NCBI RefSeq assembly: GCF_001433995.1
Contig: NZ_AZCX01000009.1
Coordinates: forward strand, 36,535 to 100,534
Source of the DNA: Secundilactobacillus kimchicus JCM 15530
GTDB taxonomy: Bacteria > Bacillota > Bacilli > Lactobacillales > Lactobacillaceae
Reading direction: 5' to 3'
Length of the DNA stretch: 64,000 nucleotides
The notes beneath the pieces are model-generated. The model was not told where the DNA came from. It saw only the letters and a program-made list of their open reading frames with translations, and did no database searches. Made by a program: the position numbers and the translations under genes. This document shows positions 17,222-25,979 of this stretch, piece after piece. Position 1 is the stretch's first letter. Each line of letters opens with the position of its first letter.

Positions 17222-17964
17222 GCGAAACCAAAGCAAAGATCAAAGTTGACAATTTAGTTAAAAACTACGGCGACAACGCTGTGCTAAAGGGCATTAATCT
17301 GGAAGTTAAAAATAACGAAGTCGTCGTCATCATCGGCCCTTCTGGTTCCGGGAAAAGTACCCTTTTGCGCACACTTAACAAGCTGGAAGAACCGACTGGC
17401 GGGTCGATCGTCGTTGATGGCTACGATATCGCCAAACCGGATACGGATATTAATAAGGTCCGTGAAAACATCGGGATGGTCTTTCAACATTTTAATTTGT
17501 TCAACAACTTAACAGTGGGTGAAAACATCACCTTAGCCCCCCTTGAGCTCAAGAAAGAGGCGCCAAAACAAGCCACAGAACACGCCCACTCGCTCCTCCA
17601 AATGGTCGGCTTAGAATCTAAGTTTGACGCCCGGGTTCAATCGCTGTCTGGTGGGCAGCAACAACGGGTTGCGATTGCCCGCGCCCTTGCGATGAAGCCT
17701 GATGTCATGTTGTTTGACGAGCCAACCAGTGCCCTTGACCCCGAAATGGTCGGTGACGTCTTGGCAGTTATGAAGGACTTAGCTAAGCAAGGGATGACCA
17801 TGGTGGTCGTCACCCACGAAATGGGCTTTGCCAAAGAAGTCGCTGACCGGGTCATCTTCGTTGATGACGGTCAGATCCTAGAAGAAGGCACGCCCGATGA
17901 GTTATTCGGCCACCCGAAGCACCCTCGCCTGCAAGACTTCTTAAATAAGATCTTAAACGTATAG
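17218..17964 (+). CDS. glnQ: Amino acid ABC transporter ATP-binding protein
   Basis: 248-aa PAAT-family ATPase driving the fused binding-protein/permease encoded just upstream (ATGA overlap). Walker A is GPSGSGKST near residue 38, the Q-loop FQHFNLF, the signature [15 protein letters not shown] near 144, and Walker [13 protein letters not shown]. The HEMGFAKE switch histidine and the C-terminal [14 protein letters not shown] are typical of GlnQ. The gene symbol reflects family resemblance; the substrate is not proven. Confidence 0.9.
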   Translation: MSETKAKIKVDNLVKNYGDNAVLKGINLEVKNNEVVVIIGPSGSGKSTLLRTLNKLEEPTGGSIVVDGYDIAKPDTDINKVRENIGMVFQHFNLFNNLTVGENITLAPLELKKEAPKQATEHAHSLLQMVGLESKFDARVQSLSGGQQQRVAIARALAMKPDVMLFDEPTSALDPEMVGDVLAVMKDLAKQGMTMVVVTHEMGFAKEVADRVIFVDDGQILEEGTPDELFGHPKHPRLQDFLNKILNV

Positions 17965-17982
17965 GGCCAGCCAGCCCACCGA

Positions 17983-18023
17983 GTCAAAAAAAGAGCGGTC
18001 ATTTGATCGCTCTTTTTTTTGAC
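17983..18023 (+). terminator. Terminator after the amino acid transporter operon
   Basis: Stem GTCAAAAAAAGAGCG against CGCTCTTTTTTTTGAC with a 10-base loop, 19 nt after the ATPase stop. It is strong and could work in both directions. Confidence 0.9.
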
Positions 18024-18128
18024 CCGATTTCACCCGCAAATCCACTGCTTTTGGGTGATGGGTATGGTAAGATTAAAATACGATGAAGAAACCAGGTAAC
18101 ATACTCTGACCGACGAGGTGGTCCCGAT

Positions 18129-19400
18129 TTGAAAACAGCGGAAAAGATTCGTATCGTGGCTGACCTGATCGCCATTGATAGCGCCAATAATCACGAAGAA
18201 CAAATTGCCGATTACCTGTTAAAGTTATTTGCGATATACGGCATCAAAGCGTCCAAGATTACTCAATTTCCAGGGCGCTGTAACCTCGTGGCCGAAATCG
18301 GCGACGGCCAAGCGCCAAAAATCGGCCTCTCCGGGCATTTTGACACCGTCTCACCTGGTGATGAGACCCAGTGGACAACGTCGCCTTACTCGGCAGTTAT
18401 CGACGCTGATACCCTTCGTGGGCTCGGTGCTAGTGATATGAAGGCTGGCGTTGCCCAACTTGTGATTACCATGATTGAACTCAAACAGGCCGGCTTGCCC
18501 CGGCATGGTACTATTCGGTTTTTAGGCACCATCTCCGAGGAGCTAACCGAAGAAGGCGCTAGATTACTAGCTGATCAAGGATACGCTGATGATTTAGATG
18601 TTCTCCTTTTTGCTGAGCCTACTGGCGTGGCAATTGATCAGCTGCCAGCGTATTTTGACAGTGGTGCTGCCCGCATTGATCACAACACCCTAGACGCCTT
18701 ATTGGCGGCCGCCGAAACGACGCAGGCGCGGGAGCAACACTTTATTTTCCAATCTCACAAGGGATGGATGACATACACGGTCACGGCCCATGGAAAAGCA
18801 GCTCACAGTTCAATGCCCGGCTTGGGAATCAACGCAGTGGACTGCTTAATCACTTACTATCAGGCCGAAAAAGCGCTGTATGCTAATTTAATGGAAACGA
18901 GTGCAGAGTTGGGAGCCACCATTTACGCCCCCGATATTTTCCACGGTGGCACGCAGGTCAACAGTATCCCGGCCATCGCTTACGAACAAGTCAAAGTGCG
19001 CACCATTCCCGAGTTGCCCAACTCGGAACTCATCAACCGTCTCTCGCACCTCATCGACGAGCTCAATCAGCAACCCGACATGAACTTGGAGCTAACGGTC
19101 GAACAAAGCGAGGTTCCGGTAGCCAACAGCACGCCCCTCACTTTCGCACCATTCCTTCAACACCACGCCCACACAACGCTTGCTGAGCCGTTAGACTTGC
19201 CCACCATCAGTGTGTCACTGGGAACGGACGCCTCTGAATTCCGCCGTCGAAATTCCACGGCCGAAATGCTGGTCGTGGGACCCGGTAATACCAGTGCCCA
19301 CCAAGTAGATGAATTCGTCTCAATTTCAGCCTACCTCAACATGATTGAGTTACTGATTGCCAGCTTAACCGATTATTTTTCAGTTAATCAGAAAGACTGA
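18129..19400 (+). CDS. M20-family metallopeptidase, ArgE/DapE type
   Basis: 423-aa two-zinc deacylase/dipeptidase. Metal and catalytic residues are visible: His in GLSGHFDTV, Asp in GLGASDMKAG, Glu pair in TISEELTEEGA, FAEPTG, and the C-terminal SAHQVDEFVS His. The middle part is the dimerisation lid (GWMTYTVTAHGKAAHSS). It most resembles succinyl-diaminopimelate desuccinylases and ArgE-like proteins; which acyl amino acid it uses is undecided. The start is TTG at 18129 with a GAGGTGG site about 8 nt upstream. It follows the amino acid importer but has its own leader after a terminator. Confidence 0.83.
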   Translation: MKTAEKIRIVADLIAIDSANNHEEQIADYLLKLFAIYGIKASKITQFPGRCNLVAEIGDGQAPKIGLSGHFDTVSPGDETQWTTSPYSAVIDADTLRGLGASDMKAGVAQLVITMIELKQAGLPRHGTIRFLGTISEELTEEGARLLADQGYADDLDVLLFAEPTGVAIDQLPAYFDSGAARIDHNTLDALLAAAETTQAREQHFIFQSHKGWMTYTVTAHGKAAHSSMPGLGINAVDCLITYYQAEKALYANLMETSAELGATIYAPDIFHGGTQVNSIPAIAYEQVKVRTIPELPNSELINRLSHLIDELNQQPDMNLELTVEQSEVPVANSTPLTFAPFLQHHAHTTLAEPLDLPTISVSLGTDASEFRRRNSTAEMLVVGPGNTSAHQVDEFVSISAYLNMIELLIASLTDYFSVNQKD

Positions 19401-19420
19401 TACCGAAGTATCAGTCTTTC
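19391..19420 (+). terminator. Terminator of the M20 peptidase gene
   Basis: A perfect 13-bp stem (GAAAGACTGATAC and its complement) with a CGAA tetraloop. It includes the stop codon and is followed by a T-rich stretch. Confidence 0.8.
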
Positions 19421-19535
19421 TGGTTGGTGTTTTTCTTTTGAGGCTCGAGAAGAACAAAGCAACTAGCATGCGGGTCTTAGCTCAGTGTTCGAAACGCGCT
19501 CCCCAAGGCATACCGCCTTGGCTCACACTCTGACC

Positions 19536-19922
19536 CTAACAATCATGCGTCTTTCCCGCCGCTGCTACCACTTCGGGGTAATCCTTGATGGCAACACTCT
19601 CATCCACCGTTCCCGCTTGTGTCTTTAGCCGAATCATCCCGTATTTATTGAGGTCTAGTTTGGGGGAGCCCTCAATATAGGTTGTCGTGTAATCCTTGAT
19701 AAAAACCGGACCCAGCGGGCTAGCAACTTCAGCGTTATACGTTGGATCGAGGTTTTCCTTGGTCACGATCAAGAGTTGAAAACTCGTGTCGAGCGAACAA
19801 TTACCCACACTTGAGTAATTCCCGACCCCGTCGTCTAAGTCCAGTATTAACTGGTCGTCCGGCGCGGTCATGTGCGCTTTGAGTCGTGCTTGGACCTTAT
19901 CATCCATTTCAAGTCTAATCAT
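19536..19922 (-). CDS. Fe-S cluster biosynthesis-fold protein (HesB/YqkB-like)
   Basis: 128-aa cytosolic protein resembling the small Fe-S_biosyn family of lactobacilli. Supporting blocks are ILDLDDGVGNYSSVGNCSLD, the hydrophobic FQLLIV strand, and FIKDYTTTYIEGSPKLDLN. Only one of the usual A-type carrier cysteines (NCS) is present in this region plus one near the C-terminus (HDC), so a direct role in cluster transfer is doubtful. The ATG at 19922 follows AAGGGGG. It is divergent from pheA. A hairpin (CCAAGG-N7-CCTTGG, 19503-19521) lies after its stop, but without a T run. Confidence 0.65.
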   Translation of the reverse strand: MIRLEMDDKVQARLKAHMTAPDDQLILDLDDGVGNYSSVGNCSLDTSFQLLIVTKENLDPTYNAEVASPLGPVFIKDYTTTYIEGSPKLDLNKYGMIRLKTQAGTVDESVAIKDYPEVVAAAGKTHDC

Positions 19923-19973
19923 GGAAATACCCCCTTCTCTTTATGCGTACAGTGTCGCACGTTTTCGGTTCTA

Positions 19974-19990
19974 GTGCAATTAAGTTGCAC
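19974..19990. promoter_or_regulatory. GTGCAA-N5-TTGCAC palindrome between divergent genes
   Basis: A perfect 6+6 inverted repeat sits 30 nt before the pheA start and about 50 nt from the divergent gene at 19922. It may be an operator; no regulator can be named. Confidence 0.4.
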
Positions 19991-20019
19991 ACAATTTTTT
20001 TCAACAAGGAAGGTTTGTC

Positions 20020-20856
20020 ATGAAATTTTCTGTTCTCGGGCCCGCAGGCACCTTTGCCGATGCAGCCGCCCACCAGTATTTAAGTACCACTCATCAAACC
20101 GCAACGATTGATTATCACGCCACCTTTGAGCAAGTGTACCAAGCTGTGGCCCCAGACGGTATTGGTTTGCTGCCAATCGAAAACCAGCTTGACGGGTTCG
20201 TCATGGCCACGTTGCAACGACTTCAATCGGAAGCCGTGACCATTATCGGCGAAACAACGATCCCAGTGAACTTTGGCCTCGCTGCTCAAGCTGATTCCTT
20301 ATCGGCTATCAAGCGGGTGTACGTTCAATTCAAAACGGAGGGCCAGTGTCAGAACCTGCTATCCAGTTTGCCCAACGCTGAAATTATCACCACGTCAAGT
20401 AACATGGTATCAGTTGAAAAATTGCAGCACGGAAAGCCAGGCGATGCTGCGATTATTCCACAGTCTCAAATGGCGCTTAATGCGTTTCCGCTCATGCGTG
20501 ATAACGTGGCCGACCAGCTTGATAATTTTACCCGGTTCACCATCTTCAAAAAATCGCCAACAACCCTGGCGGCTAATACCACGCTTGAAGCTGCTGTCAA
20601 CCAGTTTAAGTGTCCCATTTTTGTAACGCCGCCCACTGACGATCCGGGGACCCTCTACGAGATCTTGGGGTATCCCAAACGGGCCCAGCTCAATTTAGCA
20701 ACACTCATGTCCCTACCAACGAAGCAGAAAATGGGGATTTATTCGTTCTATATTGAAATTTCTGGCACAACCGCACAACTTGACGACCTCCAGGCCACGT
20801 TGACTGAAATGGCCAGGGTTTTCACGGTCCAACCGCTGGGCGTATACGGCCTTTAA
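20020..20856 (+). CDS. pheA: Prephenate dehydratase
   Basis: Converts prephenate to phenylpyruvate, the committed step of phenylalanine synthesis. It is a monofunctional protein of 278 aa. The catalytic domain carries GPAGTFADAA at the N-terminus, LLPIENQLDG, and the essential NFTRF (Thr171-Arg-Phe). The C-terminal ACT-like domain starts near residue 200 (DPGTLYEILGYPK). The ESRP phenylalanine-binding motif expected there is replaced by MSLP, so feedback control may be altered. The ATG follows AAGGAAGG. Its stop overlaps the convergent gene at 20853 by four bases, without a visible terminator. Confidence 0.92.
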   Translation: MKFSVLGPAGTFADAAAHQYLSTTHQTATIDYHATFEQVYQAVAPDGIGLLPIENQLDGFVMATLQRLQSEAVTIIGETTIPVNFGLAAQADSLSAIKRVYVQFKTEGQCQNLLSSLPNAEIITTSSNMVSVEKLQHGKPGDAAIIPQSQMALNAFPLMRDNVADQLDNFTRFTIFKKSPTTLAANTTLEAAVNQFKCPIFVTPPTDDPGTLYEILGYPKRAQLNLATLMSLPTKQKMGIYSFYIEISGTTAQLDDLQATLTEMARVFTVQPLGVYGL

Positions 20857-21851
20857 CTGGCCGTTGACGTTGCCGCCTGAATTGAAGCTGCCTCGTGGGC
20901 AGCTTTTTCATTTGCCCGATGATATTCAGCCAGGTGGACTAAGTTGGTTAAGAAGCGGTGGGTCTTAGCTTCATAATGGTACTGGCGACCAAGGTCGGCA
21001 ATGTAGCCGTTAATGTAGTCCACTTCGGTTGGGCGGTCGTGAATCATATCTTGATACATCGATGGGTAGTGTAGCGGCATATCGATTCGGGTGTTGATGT
21101 CAAGCGCGGTCATTTCTTCCTCGCGGGTCGACACTAGCTGAATCCCGGCTCTTTCACAGATATCGTAGGCCTCATCAATCAACTGCCGTCCGAGATCATA
21201 GGCCTTCGGAAAGTTTCCCAATTCGCCCATCTGAATCTCAAACATGGTACATAGTGTGTTGATCACCGAGTTAAAAATCACCTTCGTCATGAGTGTCCCT
21301 TTGAAATTGGTCGTTAAGGTTGGATGCATCTGGGCCTTCTCTAATTCATCAAATAACCGGTGGGTCATCTCGTCCGGCTGTTCTGTGAAGTTGGCCATAT
21401 TCATCTTGCCAGCGCCCCGCTTCCCCATGAAATCCACATCTCCGGGACCGTTTAATACGGTCGCAATCAGCGCTGTCCCGGCAATAATCTTGTCGTCAGC
21501 AAAGTACCGCTGTAACTTTTCGATGTGACCCATTCCGTTCATCGCCGTAAAGGCATACGAATGATCATTGAAGAAATGCGCACACCGGTCAAGATAATCT
21601 TGAAGCTGCATCTGCTTAGTAAAGAAGATAAACATGTCCGGATCCCCGCTATAAGATTCTGGGGTCTCCAGTTTAATTGGCGTTAAATGGCGGTTTTGGT
21701 GGTCACGAGAGACATAAACGCCGCCCTGATCGCGGATCTTATCAATGTGTGGTTCCCAAGTATCAATAAACGTCACGTCATTGCCCGCCTCCTGCAGTAA
21801 AATCCCGTAACGAAGTCCCATTGCACCTGCACCAATCATTGCGAATTCCAT
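20853..21851 (-). CDS. Ketopantoate reductase-family 2-keto acid reductase (PanE/ApbA)
   Basis: 332-aa NAD(P)H-dependent reductase with the N-terminal Rossmann motif MIGAGAMGLRYGILL, a central KVIFNSVINTLCTMFE lysine/asparagine region and C-terminal ApbA domain (RPTEVDYINGYIADLGR). Family members reduce 2-dehydropantoate, or in lactic acid bacteria branched 2-keto acids to D-2-hydroxy acids. Control by a valine-type T-box favours a role around 2-ketoisovalerate. The ATG at 21851 follows GGGAG at good spacing; a GTG three codons earlier is in frame but overlaps the site. Confidence 0.85.
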   Translation of the reverse strand: MEFAMIGAGAMGLRYGILLQEAGNDVTFIDTWEPHIDKIRDQGGVYVSRDHQNRHLTPIKLETPESYSGDPDMFIFFTKQMQLQDYLDRCAHFFNDHSYAFTAMNGMGHIEKLQRYFADDKIIAGTALIATVLNGPGDVDFMGKRGAGKMNMANFTEQPDEMTHRLFDELEKAQMHPTLTTNFKGTLMTKVIFNSVINTLCTMFEIQMGELGNFPKAYDLGRQLIDEAYDICERAGIQLVSTREEEMTALDINTRIDMPLHYPSMYQDMIHDRPTEVDYINGYIADLGRQYHYEAKTHRFLTNLVHLAEYHRANEKAAHEAASIQAATSTAS

Positions 21852-21886
21852 TAAAATCACACTCCCAGTTTTAGATTACCGAATAG

Positions 21887-22135
21887 AAAAACGCCCCTGA
21901 TGTTCAAACATCAAGGGCGCTTTTGCGCGGTACCACCTTTTTTTGTGACGTTCTCACGCCACCTCAAACACGTACGGCCAATTGGCGATACGCTTGTCCA
22001 TTAAGGGGGACCAACCGTGGATACTCGAAACGTCGCACCCACTGCTCAAAGGTTACTTTCGATTAAGCCGTCGTCCTCCTTTTCACTTAACGGGGGTCAC
22101 TAAACCGGTAGACTTAATTTACTCTCCTCATCATC
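21887..22135 (-). ncRNA. T-box leader with Val (GUA) specifier
   Basis: tRNA-responsive leader of the PanE-like gene. On the minus strand it shows a 5' GAGAGTA motif (AGTA), an upper stem ATTAAG/CTTAAT, then the specifier loop C-GAAA-GTA-A, the same layout as known T-boxes, which places GUA at 22056-22054. Farther on come the antiterminator GGTGGTACCGCGC (21937-21925) and a terminator (GCGCCCTTGATG against CATCAGGGGCG with TTTTT) ending near 21887. Uncharged valine tRNA should switch the gene on. Confidence 0.92.
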
Positions 22136-22166
22136 GCATTTTCTAATCGGTTATTAATGTGTTTTT

Positions 22167-22195
22167 AATTTAACGCCAATTACCGTGAAAGTCAA
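22167..22195 (-). promoter_or_regulatory. Promoter of the Val T-box leader
   Basis: TTGACT and TAAATT on the minus strand, 17 bases apart, located about 30 nt upstream of stem I. The region 21852-22201 contains only this promoter and the T-box. Confidence 0.75.
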
Positions 22196-22201
22196 CCCTT
22201 C

Positions 22202-22690
22202 TTAAGCAATTGTTTTCACCATATTGTACCAGACCTCATCCGCATGGTCGGACTCGGCAACGCCACCGTTTTCAAACCCGTTTTTTTCGTAAAAGGCTAC
22301 TAAGCGGTTCAAGCACGTCAATGACAGCGTCTGCCGGTTAGCCCTTTGAGCCACGACGGTTAAAGCCGCTAGCAAGTCACTGCCGATATGTTGTCCTTGA
22401 GCTGCAGGACTCACGGCTAATGATAAAACGAGCTGATGGCCGCCAGTCTCAAGGTTTTGAGGCGTCATTTCATACATCCAATCCAAAACAAACGGTTCAG
22501 CAACGGCTGGTCCGACAATGAACCCCTGCACGACGCCAGCCGAATCTCTCGCCACTAAAAACGTCGTGGCCAATTGCCTAATTCGCTGTTGAAACGCGGC
22601 TTCACTACCGGCTTCCTCGGGCGAAAAGCCCGTTTTTTCAATGGCCACAATGCGTTTTAAGTCAGCCGGTTTGACCTGTTCTATCTTCAT
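22202..22690 (-). CDS. GNAT-family N-acetyltransferase
   Basis: 162-aa acetyl-CoA-dependent acetyltransferase with the GNAT core: beta4 strand LVLSLAVSPAAQGQHIGSDLL (acetyl-CoA loop Q-G-x-x-I-G) and the C-terminal LNRLVAFYEKNGF. Substrate unknown; arylalkylamine- or spermidine-type relatives look similar. The ATG at 22690 has AGGAG six bases upstream. An upstream in-frame ATG at 22711 overlaps corA and lacks spacing. It follows corA by 10 nt, so the two are probably cotranscribed. Confidence 0.82.
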   Translation of the reverse strand: MKIEQVKPADLKRIVAIEKTGFSPEEAGSEAAFQQRIRQLATTFLVARDSAGVVQGFIVGPAVAEPFVLDWMYEMTPQNLETGGHQLVLSLAVSPAAQGQHIGSDLLAALTVVAQRANRQTLSLTCLNRLVAFYEKNGFENGGVAESDHADEVWYNMVKTIA

Positions 22691-22700
22691 CCTCCGCTCC

Positions 22701-23639
22701 TTATAAATCATGGTTACGTCGCAGATACCAGACCATCAGTCCCACTGGAATTAGCGACATCAAGATCGATAACGGCCAATCCCACGACCCACCAAATAAT
22801 GGCAGTTTGGTATTCATGCCGTAGAAGCCCGAAATAATCGGTGGCACTGCTAAGGCTAAGGACCAGATAGTCAATATGCGCATGGTGTTGTTCAAACTAT
22901 TGTCCAACACATTACTGTAAGCATCCGCGACCTGTTGCACAATTTCACCGTTAATCTCAGCCATCTCAGCGCTTTGTTCTAGCTCGGTCTTCAAGTCTTT
23001 CAGTCGCTGCTGTTCCACGCGATTCAAGTTAATGGGATCATCATCTTCATCGGACATCACCTGCAACTGACGCACCGCAATCAAGTTACCACGAGCAGCC
23101 GCTTTGAGGTAAATCAAGCTCTTGCTAAGCTCTGATAACTTTTCGATTTGATCATTAGACGGTCGCTGTTTATAGCCCTCAAGTTCCTCACGGGTGTCAT
23201 CTAACGCGTTGATCCGGTCGAAATAGTCCCGGTTCAACTCAAATAAGGCATCCAACGATAACGTCAACAGGCTCGGTTCCTCCTGGCGAATTCGATCGTT
23301 ACTGACGAGTTCCGCCATCGTCTCATTAAGCAGGTCGTGCCGGCTGGTGTTAACCGTAATCAGCGCGTTGTCTTTGATCATCAAATACACGGGATGCGTT
23401 TGCTTCGTATGGGTAATCTTCATACTGTGATTACCGTGGTTAATGGTCCGAAAAACAAACATGCCACACTGGTTCTCAAAATTATAGTCGAAACGCGCCC
23501 GCTCTTTGACGTCTGAAATGTACGAAATATAAGTCCGCGGAATGCTATATTTTTCCATCAATTCCGTAATATCGCCTTCGTCTGGGCGGGTTACGGCGAC
23601 CCACTGTTGATCACGCCATAAAGCCTGCGTTTTTATCAC
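22701..23639 (-). CDS. corA: CorA-family magnesium/divalent cation channel
   Basis: 312-aa membrane protein with a long cytosolic helical domain, a coiled-coil stretch around residues 140-230 and two C-terminal membrane helices separated by the diagnostic YGMN loop (SGFYGMNTKLP). It should mediate Mg2+ (or Co2+/Ni2+) influx as a pentamer. The best start is GTG at 23639 with a GGAGG site 9 nt upstream; an ATG ten codons earlier (23669) would place this site inside the coding region. First gene of a two-gene unit with the acetyltransferase. Confidence 0.9.
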   Translation of the reverse strand: MIKTQALWRDQQWVAVTRPDEGDITELMEKYSIPRTYISYISDVKERARFDYNFENQCGMFVFRTINHGNHSMKITHTKQTHPVYLMIKDNALITVNTSRHDLLNETMAELVSNDRIRQEEPSLLTLSLDALFELNRDYFDRINALDDTREELEGYKQRPSNDQIEKLSELSKSLIYLKAAARGNLIAVRQLQVMSDEDDDPINLNRVEQQRLKDLKTELEQSAEMAEINGEIVQQVADAYSNVLDNSLNNTMRILTIWSLALAVPPIISGFYGMNTKLPLFGGSWDWPLSILMSLIPVGLMVWYLRRNHDL

Positions 23640-23821
23640 CGCAAAATTCCTCCATTTCACATATTTCATTTGCGCTAGGTCCGTTTTTCGTGTAGCATAT
23701 TCTCATACTATGCTAATATTACGGGACGACAATCTTTTTATTTACCATCAATCATATCATACTTATTAACATTAACGTCGTAACTCGATTAGCAACTAAT
23801 TATGTGAGGAGAATTAGAACC

Positions 23822-25180
23822 ATGAAACGTAAATTAAGCGCCCGTCAGATGCAAATGATTGCACTTGGCGGAACTATTGGGGTCGGCCTGTTCATGGGGT
23901 CAACATCGACAATCAAGTGGACTGGGCCATCTGTTTTGATTGCGTATGCCATTGCTGGCCTGTTTTTATACCTGATTATGCGGGCCTTGGGCGAAATGCT
24001 CTACGTTGACCCAGACACCGGTTCGTTCTCTAAGTTTGCCTCAGAATATATTCACCCACTCGCTGGCTACCTGACCGCTTGGAGTAACATTTTCCAATTT
24101 GTCGTCGTGGGTATGAGTGAAATGATCGCAATCGGCGGCTACTTTGAGTTCTGGTGGCCGCATCTCCCATCCTGGATTCCTGGATTGGTCGCCATCGCTT
24201 TTCTCACCGTTGCCAACTTGATCTCCGTTAAAATGTTTGGCGAGCTAGAATTCTGGTTTTCACTGATTAAAGTGGTCACCATCGTCTTAATGATCGTGGT
24301 CGGCCTGGGACTCATCGTTTTCGGGATTGGCAACGGGTTCCATCCTATCGGGATTGGCAACATCTGGCAACACGGGTTCTTTACCGGTGGCTTTAAGGGC
24401 TTTATCTTTGCCCTCTCCATCGTGTTAGCGTCTTACCAAGGCATCGAGCTGATTGGGGTCACGGCCGGCGAAGCCGAGAATCCCCAATCAACATTGGTTC
24501 GTGCCATTCGCTCTACCGTTTTCCGGATTTTGATTTTCTACATCGGGGCCATCTTCGTCATCCTAAGTATTTACCCGTGGGATAAGTTAAACAACGTTGG
24601 GTCGCCATTCGTTGAAACCTTCGCTAAGATTGGGATTACCGCAGCCGCTTCCATCATTAACTTTGTGGTGATCACCGCGGCCCTTTCTGGTTCCAATTCT
24701 GGAATCTACAGTGCCAGTCGAATGTCTTACACGCTGGCCAACAACGGCCAACTACCCGCTCGGTTCTTAAAGTTGAACCGGCATGGCGTGCCGTTCTATT
24801 CCGTTGTTTCAATTTCGTTTGGCATCTTTCTCGGTGTGATTTTAAACGCCGTCGTCCCGATGTTTTGGCCCCATGCCGAAAACGTCTTTGTCCTGGTTTA
24901 CAGTTCTAGCGTGTTACCAGGGATGATTCCATGGTTTGTGATCTTGATTAGCCAAATTGAGTTTAGACGTCAACACAAGGATGAAATGGCTAATCATCCG
25001 TTCAAGATGCCATTGTCACCCTGGTCTAACTACCTAACGCTAGCTTTCTTACTCTTAACCTTAGTCTTCATGTTCTTTAACCCAGAAACACGCATTTCAA
25101 TTCTGGTTGGAGTCTTATTCCTCATCATCATGACGCTGCTATACTTTCTCAAGTTTCACGGTAAAGTTAAAGTCAGCTAA
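23822..25180 (+). CDS. Amino acid permease (AAT family of APC)
   Basis: 452-aa proton-coupled amino acid importer with 12 predicted helices. The N-terminus is typical of the AAT family (SARQMQMIALGGTIGVGLFMGS), followed by GPSVLIAYAIAG and GEAENPQSTLVRAIRST. The substrate could be serine/alanine/glycine, an aromatic amino acid or lysine; the sequence does not decide. The ATG at 23822 follows GAGGAG; a GTG six codons upstream is inside that site. It is a single gene, divergent from corA and ended by a strong terminator. Confidence 0.85.
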   Translation: MKRKLSARQMQMIALGGTIGVGLFMGSTSTIKWTGPSVLIAYAIAGLFLYLIMRALGEMLYVDPDTGSFSKFASEYIHPLAGYLTAWSNIFQFVVVGMSEMIAIGGYFEFWWPHLPSWIPGLVAIAFLTVANLISVKMFGELEFWFSLIKVVTIVLMIVVGLGLIVFGIGNGFHPIGIGNIWQHGFFTGGFKGFIFALSIVLASYQGIELIGVTAGEAENPQSTLVRAIRSTVFRILIFYIGAIFVILSIYPWDKLNNVGSPFVETFAKIGITAAASIINFVVITAALSGSNSGIYSASRMSYTLANNGQLPARFLKLNRHGVPFYSVVSISFGIFLGVILNAVVPMFWPHAENVFVLVYSSSVLPGMIPWFVILISQIEFRRQHKDEMANHPFKMPLSPWSNYLTLAFLLLTLVFMFFNPETRISILVGVLFLIIMTLLYFLKFHGKVKVS

Positions 25181-25185
25181 GCACT

Positions 25186-25233
25186 AAAAAACGTTCCGCC
25201 GTCGGTTCTATAACCGATTGCGGAACGTTTTTT
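25186..25233. terminator. Bidirectional terminator between permease and VIT1 genes
   Basis: Stem AAAAAACGTTCCGC/GCGGAACGTTTTTT with an inner CGGTT/AACCG stem. It lies between the convergent stops at 25180 and 25255. Confidence 0.9.
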
Positions 25234-25254
25234 GTATTTGGAAAACTCACTCTT

Positions 25255-25965
25255 TTACAATAACAGTCCGATTGAATAGTGAATAATCATGGTTAAAATT
25301 CCAATCACAACGTTTCGAATCATGGCTGTTTTGACCGAACCATTACCCAGCTTGGCACTCGTAAAACCCGTTAACGCAACGGAGAAACAAACCGCTAAAA
25401 TGGTCGCTGGCCACTGGTAAGCCACTGGCGCTAACGTCATTGCAGCCAAGGGAAAAACGCCACCAGCCGAAGCTGCAAACAATGATGAAAACGCAGCGTT
25501 CCACGGGTTCATGTAGTGGCCAAGTTGAAGGTCATATTTAATGCTGACCAGGGTGTCCAAGGGCTTTTTAGCCATCAAACTCTGCGCAATTTGGGTCGCC
25601 GTAGTTGGGGTTACCCCGCGCGCCGTGTAGTGGTCAACAACGACTTTAAATTCATCGTCGTAATTGGTTTTAAGGAGTCGGGCTTCCTGGGCCACAACGG
25701 CCTTTTCAGTATCCTTTTGGGTACTAACCGACGCATACTCCCCAGATGCCATTGAAAAGGCACACGCCAGTAAATCAGCAAGTCCGGCGATAAAGATTGT
25801 AAACTGATTAGTCGTGGCAACGGCTACCGAAAACAGTACCCCAACGACCGTTAAAATACCGTCATTCGACCCTAAAACGCCGGCCCGTAACGTGTTTAAC
25901 CGTTCTTCCATTGTTTGGGTGGGCCGTTTTTGGTGAGTTGATTTAGCCTGATTGATGACTTTCAT
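25255..25965 (-). CDS. VIT1/CCC1-family Fe2+/Mn2+ transporter, second copy
   Basis: 236-aa membrane protein with five predicted helices. N-terminal GVLGSNDGILTVVGVLF and ADLLACAFSMASGEYASVSTQ are VIT1-family signatures, with an acidic cytosolic segment carrying metal-binding Glu/Asp. These proteins export iron or manganese from the cytosol. The ATG at 25965 has GGGG about 9 nt upstream. It lies 14 nt after its paralogue at 25980, and they probably form one operon; the N-terminus is about 12 residues longer than in the paralogue. Confidence 0.86.
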   Translation of the reverse strand: MKVINQAKSTHQKRPTQTMEERLNTLRAGVLGSNDGILTVVGVLFSVAVATTNQFTIFIAGLADLLACAFSMASGEYASVSTQKDTEKAVVAQEARLLKTNYDDEFKVVVDHYTARGVTPTTATQIAQSLMAKKPLDTLVSIKYDLQLGHYMNPWNAAFSSLFAASAGGVFPLAAMTLAPVAYQWPATILAVCFSVALTGFTSAKLGNGSVKTAMIRNVVIGILTMIIHYSIGLLL

Positions 25966-25979
25966 ATTTTTTCATCCCC

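Noticed and set aside
19503..19521. CCAAGG-N7-CCTTGG hairpin after the Fe-S-fold gene as a terminator
   Set aside because: It is not followed by a T run on either strand, so termination cannot be claimed.
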